From contig JAEDNF010000088.1 of NCBI GenBank assembly GCA_016302655.1, positions 1 to 6,803 on the forward strand: a stretch of 6,803 nucleotides of DNA. The letters are read 5' to 3'. The notes beneath the pieces were generated by a model, which saw only the letters and a program-made list of their open reading frames with translations, ran no database searches and was not told the origin of the DNA. Below, piece by piece: positions 1 to 4,879 of this stretch (positions within the stretch are counted from its first letter, which is position 1; each line of letters begins with the position of its first letter). This stretch comes from Oscillospiraceae bacterium. GTDB lineage: Bacteria > Bacillota > Clostridia > Oscillospirales > Ruminococcaceae. The position numbers were made by a program, and so were the translations under genes.

Positions 1-1
1 G

Positions 2-274
2 GTAACATTGATTACGCTTAAAGCTTCTGCGGAAAAGGAAAAATATATGGAAGAAATATTAAGGATAATCAGAAACAAAACTTATCTTGATATGAGCAAA
101 GAAGAGATGATAAGTATAGCAAGAAGAGAATTTCGCAAATTCGATGACGACCGCCTCAAAACAGAGTTTTTGACATTGGCTTTTTCAAAGCTTGATAAGG
201 ACAAGCTCAGTATGAGTCCCGAGAAATGCGCCAGACTGCTTGTTGAAAGCGGAACATATGAATCGGGACAGTAG
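2..274 (+). CDS. Unrecognised small charged protein upstream of rsmA, possibly 5'-truncated by the window edge
   Basis: I do not recognise this protein. The frame is open to the left edge, so this may be the 3' end of a longer gene. Two in-window starts are possible: TTG at 8, too close to the edge to judge its ribosome site, and ATG at 47, which has AAGGA at 35-39 with 7-nt spacing and would give a 75-residue protein. The residues are highly charged, with many Lys, Glu, Arg and Asp and few glycines or prolines, which suggests a soluble, mostly helical protein; no signal peptide or membrane segment is visible. It ends with TAG directly followed by TAA (272-277). The gap to rsmA is only 24 nt with no promoter or terminator in it, so co-transcription is likely. 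In many Firmicutes the gene before rsmA is rnmV (RNase M5), but I see no resemblance to it here. Confidence 0.55.
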   Translation, partial: VTLITLKASAEKEKYMEEILRIIRNKTYLDMSKEEMISIARREFRKFDDDRLKTEFLTLAFSKLDKDKLSMSPEKCARLLVESGTYESGQ

Positions 275-298
275 TAAGAAAAGAAGCAGGAAAACGAG

Positions 299-1159
299 AT
301 GAAACTTACAGATATATCAACAATAAAAACACTTTTTGAAAAGCACGGCTTTTCGTTCACAAAATCGTTAGGGCAGAACTTTCTTATCAATCCTACGGTA
401 TGCCCTAAGATCGCCGAGATGGGCGGAGCCGCAAAGGGCGTAGGAGCGATAGAAATAGGCACGGGCATAGGCGTGCTGACCCGTGAGCTTGCGTCACGCT
501 GTGACAAGGTCGTTGCGATAGAAATAGATACGGGACTGAAACCTATCCTTGATGAAACCCTTGAAGAATTTGACAATGTGGAAGTAATATTCGCCGATGT
601 AATGGAAACCGACCTTGCAAAGCTTATCGGGGAAAAATTCGGCGGAATGGATGTCATCGTATGCGCCAATCTGCCGTATTATATCACCTCGCCCGTTATA
701 ATGAAATTGCTTGAAGAAAAACTGCCGATCAAAGCTATAACCGTAATGGTACAGCTGGAGGCGGCAGATAGGATATGTGCGGCGGTAGGAAGCCGTGAGT
801 GCGGAGCTATAACCGCTTCGATAAATTACTACGCAAAGCCGAAAAAGCTGTTCAGAGTGAACAGAGGCTCGTTTATGCCGTCGCCGAATGTAGACAGCGC
901 CGTAATCAGCCTTGAACGGTATGAAAATCCGCCGTATAAAGTCGATAATGAGGAGCTGTTCTTTGAAGTGATAAGACAGGCGTTCTCACAGCGCAGAAAA
1001 CAGCTTGCAAATCCTGTTTCGGCATATTTCAGACTGCCAAAAGCTGTACTTACCGAGCAGATGGAAAAAAGAGGCATATCTCCTACGGCAAGAGCAGAGG
1101 AGCTTGCTATGGACAAGCTGGTTTCTCTTTATGAGATCGTTAAAGAACTGAAAGGATAA
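299..1159 (+). CDS. rsmA: 16S rRNA (adenine1518-N6/adenine1519-N6)-dimethyltransferase RsmA (KsgA)
   Basis: RsmA uses S-adenosylmethionine to dimethylate two adjacent adenines in the helix-45 loop of 16S rRNA, late in 30S subunit assembly in the cytoplasm; in known bacteria its loss gives kasugamycin resistance. The 286-residue product has the family's usual length and motif order: N-terminal KSLGQNFL (22-29), SAM-binding motif I EIGTGIGVLT (52-61, Thr55 where Pro is commoner), acidic motif II AIEID (73-77), motif III ADV (99-101), the catalytic motif IV NLPYY (124-128), the FMPSPNVDS motif (192-200), and FSQRRKQL (229-236) in the C-terminal RNA-binding region. The ATG at 299 is supported by AGGA at 288-291 with 7-nt spacing and by a complete N-terminus. 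It follows the small upstream ORF by 24 nt. There is no sign of damage, and the identification is secure. Confidence 0.97.
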   Translation: MKLTDISTIKTLFEKHGFSFTKSLGQNFLINPTVCPKIAEMGGAAKGVGAIEIGTGIGVLTRELASRCDKVVAIEIDTGLKPILDETLEEFDNVEVIFADVMETDLAKLIGEKFGGMDVIVCANLPYYITSPVIMKLLEEKLPIKAITVMVQLEAADRICAAVGSRECGAITASINYYAKPKKLFRVNRGSFMPSPNVDSAVISLERYENPPYKVDNEELFFEVIRQAFSQRRKQLANPVSAYFRLPKAVLTEQMEKRGISPTARAEELAMDKLVSLYEIVKELKG

Positions 1160-1160
1160 A

Positions 1161-1180
1161 ACGGGAGAGCTTCTGCCCGT
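1161..1180. repeat. Small hairpin directly behind rsmA
   Basis: The arms ACGGG (1161-1165) and CCCGT (1176-1180) pair, and inner AGA/TCT pairs can extend the stem past one bulged G. The hairpin starts two bases after the rsmA stop codon. No T-run follows on the + strand, so it is at best a weak terminator or an mRNA 3'-end stabiliser. Confidence 0.4.
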
Positions 1181-1185
1181 ATTAA

Positions 1186-1205
1186 TCGGATAAAAATTTA
1201 TCCGA
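1186..1205. repeat. Perfect 9-bp inverted repeat between rsmA and the ilv promoter
   Basis: TCGGATAAA (1186-1194) and TTTATCCGA (1197-1205) are exact reverse complements separated by AA, so the DNA is close to a 20-bp palindrome. The RNA would need a wider loop than two bases. There is no T-run after it, so intrinsic termination is doubtful. It ends 36 bp before the ilv -35 box, so it could instead be a repressor site. Both readings are inference. Confidence 0.45.
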
Positions 1206-1241
1206 AACTGCTATTCTGTAGCGATTTCTCCTGTCCTTTAC

Positions 1242-1270
1242 TTGACTTTTATGTGATAAAGAGTTATAAT
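1242..1270 (+). promoter_or_regulatory. Sigma-A type promoter for ilvBNC
   Basis: The -35 box TTGACT (1242-1247) is separated by exactly 17 bp from the -10 box TATAAT (1265-1270). This is one mismatch from the sigma-A consensus at optimal spacing. Initiation would be expected near 1276-1279, leaving a leader of about 80 nt before ilvB. No other comparable promoter is seen between rsmA and ilvB. Confidence 0.85.
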
Positions 1271-1279
1271 TATCGGTAA

Positions 1280-1298
1280 GCACGAAATTTGGTCGTGC
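1280..1298 (+). promoter_or_regulatory. 5'-end leader hairpin of the ilv transcript, possible attenuator or mRNA-stabilising stem
   Basis: GCACGA (1280-1285) pairs perfectly with TCGTGC (1293-1298) around a 7-nt loop. The next bases, 1299-1310, are T-rich (GG, TTTT, G, TT, GTG), which gives a weak terminator look. The stem would begin within a few bases of the predicted transcription start. No leader peptide rich in Leu, Val or Ile codons and no T-box motif accompanies it, so classical branched-chain attenuation is not supported. Function is inferred only. Confidence 0.45.
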
Positions 1299-1306
1299 GG
1301 TTTTGT

Positions 1307-1321
1307 TGTGTTTAAAACACA
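1307..1321 (+). repeat. Second leader inverted repeat upstream of ilvB
   Basis: TGTGTTT (1307-1313) and AAACACA (1315-1321) are exact reverse complements around a single A, followed by GTTTTC. With such a tight loop the outer pairs must form alone in RNA, so the stem is A/U-rich and weak. It sits between the first leader hairpin and the ilvB ribosome site (AAGGGG 1340-1345, with a second AGG at 1347-1349 nearer the start). Confidence 0.35.
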
Positions 1322-1356
1322 GTTTTCAGACAGGAAAAGAAGGGGTAGGTCGATAA

Positions 1357-2988
1357 ATGGCGTCCGAAAGAATGACGGTTGCAAGAGCTATGGTAAAAGT
1401 TCTCGAGGCGGAGGGCATAAAAACGGTTTTCGGTTATCCGGGTGCCGCTATATGTCCGTTTTATGATGAACTTATCAACTCACCGATACACCATGTGCTT
1501 GTTCGTCACGAAGCTAACGGCGGTCATGCGGCAAACGGCTATGCCCGTATGACAAGAAAGCCTGCGGTAGCAATCGCTACATCGGGTCCGGGTGCGACAA
1601 ACCTTATTACCGCTATAGCTACTGCTTATATGGACAGCATACCGATGGTTATAATAACCGGTCAGGTCAGCAGTGAGCAGATAGGCAGGGATGTATTCCA
1701 GGAGGCAGATATCACCGGCGCCGCAGAGCCTTTTGTAAAGCACAGCTATCTTGTAAAAAATCCCGATGAAGTTCCCGTCATATTTAAAAACGCATTTTAC
1801 ATTGCAGGCTCGGGCAGACCGGGACCTGTACTTGTTGATATGCCTTTTGACATTCAGAAGGCGCAGATAGATTTCGAGTATCCCGACACGGTCGATATCC
1901 GTTCATACAAGCCGAGCGTACAGGGCAACAAGCTTCAGATAAAGCGTGCCGTTGCCGCTATTGAGAAAAGCAAAAAGCCGCTTATCTGCGCTGGCGGAGG
2001 AATTTTCACGGCAGGGGCTGAGAATCTTCTCTGCGAGTTTATGCATATTGCGGATATCCCCGTAGTTAATACGATGATGGGTATGAGCAGTGTGCCTGCC
2101 GATGATGATTTGTTCTACGGAATGATAGGTATGCACGGCGTAAAGAGCGCAAACTACGCTATCAATAACTGCGACCTGCTTATTCTTCTCGGCGCAAGAG
2201 TCGGCGACAGAGCAGTCACCGCTATCAGCAGGCTTGAGGGCGCAACAGTAATACACATAGATGTCGATCCGGCGGAAATAGGCAAGAATTTAGCGGCTAC
2301 GATTCCTGTTGTAGGCGATGTAAAGAATATCCTCGGCGAGATGATAAAGCTTGCAAAGAACTACGACCACTATGACTGGAAGCAGGAAATAAGCGAGATA
2401 AGAAAAACGCAGGACAAGCCTGTTTTGGCTTCGCAGGACGGCTGTGTAAATCCCAAGGCGTTTATAAGAACGCTTAGTGCAAAGCTCCCCGAAAATGTCG
2501 TTGTAAGTGCCGATGTAGGACAGAATCAGATATGGACCTGCAATAATATAGGACTTAAAAGCGGAAGATTCATCACTTCGGGCGGTATGGGCACTATGGG
2601 CTACTCAATACCTGCGGCTATAGGCGCAAAGGCGGCGTCTCCGACCAGCGAGGTAATCGCAATATGCGGCGACGGCAGCTTCCAGATGCAGTTTATGGAG
2701 CTTGCGACTATGATTCAGCACGGTATAGCCGTTAAAGTTATAGTAATGACCAACAACAGACTCGGTATGGTAAGAGAAGTTCAGACAAACACTTATGATA
2801 ACAGGCTGACGGCGGTATTCCTTGACGGAAGCCCCGACTTTATAAAGCTTGCGGACAGCTACGGTATTCCTGCAAGAAGAGTCACGGATATTGCCGACGC
2901 AGACAGTGCGATAAATGATATGCTGTCCTGTGACGGCTGTTATCTGCTTGAAGTCAGGGTTGCCGAGAACGAAAAGACTATACTTTAA
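1357..2988 (+). CDS. ilvB: Acetohydroxyacid (acetolactate) synthase, large catalytic subunit
   Basis: This thiamine-diphosphate enzyme condenses pyruvate with a second pyruvate or with 2-oxobutyrate, giving acetolactate or acetohydroxybutyrate, the first common step of branched-chain amino acid synthesis. The 543 residues show the three expected domains: an N-terminal ThDP-binding domain (about 5-170) with the GYPGAAICPFYDEL loop (26-39), catalytic Glu52 in RHEANGG, and FQEADI (114-119); a central domain (about 190-325) with a GMHG loop; and a C-terminal ThDP domain with GDGS (438-441) and the metal-site Asn466-Asn467 followed by RLGMVRE. Adjacent ilvN and ilvC point to the anabolic enzyme rather than the catabolic fermentation form. 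Two oddities are visible. The usual FAD-associated RFDDR motif reads RVGDR (281-285). The chain stops at ENEKTIL, without the usual C-terminal extension containing a PMVPPG-like motif. The start is supported by AAGGGG (1340-1345) and AGG at 1347-1349. Confidence 0.95.
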   Translation: MASERMTVARAMVKVLEAEGIKTVFGYPGAAICPFYDELINSPIHHVLVRHEANGGHAANGYARMTRKPAVAIATSGPGATNLITAIATAYMDSIPMVIITGQVSSEQIGRDVFQEADITGAAEPFVKHSYLVKNPDEVPVIFKNAFYIAGSGRPGPVLVDMPFDIQKAQIDFEYPDTVDIRSYKPSVQGNKLQIKRAVAAIEKSKKPLICAGGGIFTAGAENLLCEFMHIADIPVVNTMMGMSSVPADDDLFYGMIGMHGVKSANYAINNCDLLILLGARVGDRAVTAISRLEGATVIHIDVDPAEIGKNLAATIPVVGDVKNILGEMIKLAKNYDHYDWKQEISEIRKTQDKPVLASQDGCVNPKAFIRTLSAKLPENVVVSADVGQNQIWTCNNIGLKSGRFITSGGMGTMGYSIPAAIGAKAASPTSEVIAICGDGSFQMQFMELATMIQHGIAVKVIVMTNNRLGMVREVQTNTYDNRLTAVFLDGSPDFIKLADSYGIPARRVTDIADADSAINDMLSCDGCYLLEVRVAENEKTIL

Positions 2989-3001
2989 AAGGAAGACGCC
3001 A

Positions 3002-3493
3002 ATGAAGCATACGATTTCAATACTGGTTGAAAACCACGCAGGCGTACTGGCAAGAGTAGCCGGTCTGTTTGCAAGACGAGGTTTCAATATAGACAGCCTT
3101 GCGGTAGGTGTTACAGAGGACGAAAAGATATCACGCATTACCATTATCGCAGACGGAACAGCCTACACCTTAGAGCAGATAGAAAAACAGCTCAATAAGC
3201 TGATCGATGTAATAAAGGTGCGCCATCTGCCTGCAGAAGAACTGCTTTCAAGGGAGCTTGTTCTTATTAAGGTTGCGTGTCAGCCTTCACAGAGGGCAGA
3301 GCTTATTTCTCTTGCGGAAATAGCAAAGGCTAAGATATCGGATATAACGGTCAACACGATGACGCTTGAATTATCCGACAGCGTACCTCGTATCAAGAAT
3401 TTTGAAGAGCTTTTACGCCCGTACGGAATTAAGGAAACGGTGCGTACTGGCTCGATAGCTATGCAAAAAGGCGGGGCTTCAATGAAGCTGTAA
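3002..3493 (+). CDS. ilvN: Acetohydroxyacid synthase, small regulatory subunit
   Basis: This subunit binds IlvB, raises its activity and normally confers feedback inhibition by valine. The 163-residue product has an N-terminal ACT domain (about 3-78), opening with [18 protein letters not shown] and continuing RRGFNIDSL, then the small-subunit C-terminal domain (about 84-158). Gly14 and Asn29, which match the positions implicated in valine binding in E. coli IlvH, are both present, so valine sensitivity is predicted by inference. The ATG at 3002 is preferred over in-frame starts further upstream, which lie inside ilvB and would add residues unlike any ACT domain. It has AAGGA at 2989-2993 with 8-nt spacing, immediately after the ilvB stop. 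The 13-nt gap to ilvB indicates translation from the same mRNA. The length is typical of the shorter form of the family. Confidence 0.95.
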   Translation: MKHTISILVENHAGVLARVAGLFARRGFNIDSLAVGVTEDEKISRITIIADGTAYTLEQIEKQLNKLIDVIKVRHLPAEELLSRELVLIKVACQPSQRAELISLAEIAKAKISDITVNTMTLELSDSVPRIKNFEELLRPYGIKETVRTGSIAMQKGGASMKL

Positions 3494-3509
3494 GCCCGGC
3501 TTTGATATA

Positions 3510-3525
3510 CGGAGGCAACACTCCG
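3510..3525 (+). repeat. Small hairpin in the ilvN-ilvC gap
   Basis: CGGAG (3510-3514) and CTCCG (3521-3525) pair around a 6-nt loop. No T-run follows, so it is not a terminator. It also folds away a GGAGG sequence (3511-3515) that lies too far from the ilvC start to serve as its ribosome site. A role in processing or in preventing misplaced initiation is speculative. Confidence 0.3.
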
Positions 3526-3552
3526 AAAACAAATTTAAAGGAGATCTTTAAA

Positions 3553-4590
3553 ATGGCAAAACTTTATCATCAGGAAGACTGCAACCTTTCTCTGCTTGAC
3601 GGCAAGACAGTTGCAATAATCGGTTACGGCAGCCAGGGACACGCTCACGCTCTTAACTTAAAGGACAGCGGCGTGAAGGTAATTATCGGTCTTTACAAGG
3701 GCTCTAAGTCATGGGCTAAGGCTGAAGCGGCAGGATTTGAAGTATACACAGCTGACGAGGCTGCAGCAAAGGCTGACATCATCATGATCCTCATCAACGA
3801 TGAGAGACAGGCTGATCTGTACAAGCAGAGCATCGAGCCCAACCTTACTGCAGGCAAGACACTTGCATTTGCACACGGCTTCAATATCCACTTCGGTCAG
3901 ATCATTCCTCCCAAAGATGTTGATGTTATCATGGTTGCTCCCAAGGGCCCCGGCCACACAGTTCGTTCAGAGTACACAATCGGCAGAGGCGTTCCCTGCT
4001 TAGTAGCAGTACATCAGGACGCAACAGGCAGAGCGCTTGACACAGGTCTTGCGTATGCTGCAGGTATCGGCGGTTCAAGAGCCGGCGTTCTTATGACTAC
4101 ATTCAAGATGGAAACAGAGACAGACCTCTTCGGCGAACAGTGCGTTCTCTGCGGCGGTGTAACAGCTTTAATGAAGGCAGGCTTTGAGACTCTGGTTGAA
4201 GCAGGCTACGATCCTCAGAACGCTTACTTCGAGTGCATCCACGAGATGAAGCTCATTGTTGACCTTATCTACAAGGGCGGCTTCCAGATGATGAGATATT
4301 CTATATCCGATACAGCCGAGTTCGGCGACTATGAGATAGGCAAGAGACTTATCACAGAGGATACCAAGAAGGAAATGAAGAAGGTTCTCGGCGAGATTCA
4401 GGACGGTACATTCGCACGCAACTGGATCATGGAGAACAAGATGGGCCGTTCACACTTCAATGCAGTAAGACGCATCGAAGGCGAACAGCAGCTTGAGCAG
4501 GTTGGTAAGGAGATCCGTAAGCTCTACGCATGGAACGATGACGAAGGTAAGTCTATGGATGAAATCGCTGACGCTAAGTTCGGCAAGTAA
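3553..4590 (+). CDS. ilvC: Ketol-acid reductoisomerase (class I)
   Basis: IlvC catalyses the Mg2+-dependent alkyl migration and NAD(P)H reduction that turn acetolactate or acetohydroxybutyrate into the dihydroxyacids of valine/leucine or isoleucine synthesis. The 345 residues match the short class I enzyme. There is an N-terminal Rossmann domain with [13 protein letters not shown] (24-36), active-site His108 in AHGFN, a GPGHTVR segment, and an all-helical knotted domain with the metal ligands Asp191 and Glu195 (ETDLFGEQ) and Glu227 and Glu231 (ECIHE). The cofactor loop reads YKGSKSW (48-54). Ser51 and Ser53 suit NADPH, while Tyr48 stands where Arg is common. The ATG at 3553 has AAAGGAG (3537-3543) at 9-nt spacing; the in-frame TTG at 3502 only adds non-homologous residues. 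It follows ilvN by 59 nt and ends in a strong terminator. Lysine and isoleucine codons are strongly biased to AAG and ATC, unlike ilvB, which suggests high expression. Confidence 0.97.
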   Translation: MAKLYHQEDCNLSLLDGKTVAIIGYGSQGHAHALNLKDSGVKVIIGLYKGSKSWAKAEAAGFEVYTADEAAAKADIIMILINDERQADLYKQSIEPNLTAGKTLAFAHGFNIHFGQIIPPKDVDVIMVAPKGPGHTVRSEYTIGRGVPCLVAVHQDATGRALDTGLAYAAGIGGSRAGVLMTTFKMETETDLFGEQCVLCGGVTALMKAGFETLVEAGYDPQNAYFECIHEMKLIVDLIYKGGFQMMRYSISDTAEFGDYEIGKRLITEDTKKEMKKVLGEIQDGTFARNWIMENKMGRSHFNAVRRIEGEQQLEQVGKEIRKLYAWNDDEGKSMDEIADAKFGK

Positions 4591-4620
4591 TCCGGCAATC
4601 TGTTAAATGAAATAAACATG

Positions 4621-4651
4621 AACGGCTCTTGAATTTTCGGGAGCCGTTTTT
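4621..4651 (+). terminator. Rho-independent terminator of the ilvBNC operon
   Basis: The arms 4621-4632 and 4637-4648 form a 12-bp stem with two G-T (G-U in RNA) wobble pairs around an ATTT loop. The outer eight pairs, AACGGCTC with GAGCCGTT, are perfect. The stem runs into five Ts (4647-4651). It lies 30 nt after the ilvC stop codon, where operon termination is expected. Confidence 0.92.
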
Positions 4652-4695
4652 GCGTGTCGAAAAGCGATATTTTTAATAATAAGAAGTTTTTGACA

Positions 4696-4731
4696 GTAAT
4701 CGGCGGTACTAAGTGCGGTACCGCCGATTGC
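4696..4731. repeat. Long intergenic inverted repeat between ilvC and the LRR gene
   Basis: AATCGGCGGTAC (4698-4709) and GTACCGCCGATT (4718-4729) are perfect 12-bp complements around an 8-nt loop, and G4696-C4731 with a T-G wobble extends the stem to 14 pairs. The stem is stable and GC-rich but has no T-run directly after it on either strand; the nearest + strand T-run begins about 8 nt later. It could be a back-up terminator for ilv, an operator for the downstream promoter, or a dispersed palindromic element. I cannot distinguish these from one copy. Confidence 0.6.
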
Positions 4732-4741
4732 TTATGTCATT

Positions 4742-4773
4742 TTTGCATATAGGCATATACTGATTGGTGCAAA
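4742..4773. promoter_or_regulatory. Possible operator dyad just upstream of the LRR gene promoter
   Basis: TTTGCA (4742-4747) and TGCAAA (4768-4773) form a 6-bp dyad with a 20-bp spacer that ends 6 bp before the -35 box. Between them the heptamer GCATATA occurs twice, 8 bp apart (4745-4751 and 4753-4759). The position suits a regulator or UP-like element, but short A/T-rich matches arise easily by chance. Confidence 0.25.
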
Positions 4774-4779
4774 TTTACA

Positions 4780-4808
4780 TTGACATAAAATCGGAAATAA
4801 TTTATAAT
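4780..4808 (+). promoter_or_regulatory. Fully consensus sigma-A promoter for the LRR surface-protein gene
   Basis: TTGACA (4780-4785) and TATAAT (4803-4808) are both exact consensus hexamers with a 17-bp spacer. Initiation is expected near 4815, giving a leader of about 65 nt. The gene's ribosome site AAAGGAGG (4867-4874) is also near-perfect, 5 nt before the ATG at 4880. Confidence 0.9.
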
Positions 4809-4879
4809 AAAAAAGGAATATATTTTGTTAATTTTTAAAAGGCTGACATCATTAAATGTGTTGGTAAAAGGAGGATATT

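Noticed and set aside
82..669. 195-residue antisense open frame opposite the small ORF and rsmA
   Set aside because: It lies almost wholly opposite well-supported coding sequence, is serine/proline-rich shadow translation without recognisable domains, and lacks a ribosome site in context.
1271..1356. T-box riboswitch or leader-peptide attenuator for the ilv operon
   Set aside because: The leader is only about 80 nt, there is no T-box consensus or specifier stem, and no short frame rich in Leu, Val or Ile codons.
2915..3001. Longer ilvN starting inside ilvB
   Set aside because: The additional 29 residues do not resemble a small-subunit N-terminus, while ATG 3002 has AAGGA at good spacing and begins the ACT domain correctly.
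2975..3001. Frameshift at the end of ilvB hiding the normal C-terminal tail
   Set aside because: Reading the other two frames across the stop gives no PMVPPG-like motif, and the following bases form the ilvN ribosome site.
2605..3144. 179-residue antisense open frame opposite ilvB and ilvN
   Set aside because: It overlaps two secure genes on the other strand and its translation shows no domain; it is a shadow of their codon pattern.
3502..3552. Longer ilvC starting at TTG 3502
   Set aside because: The added residues are not KARI-like and would be translated through the ribosome site AAAGGAG that serves ATG 3553.
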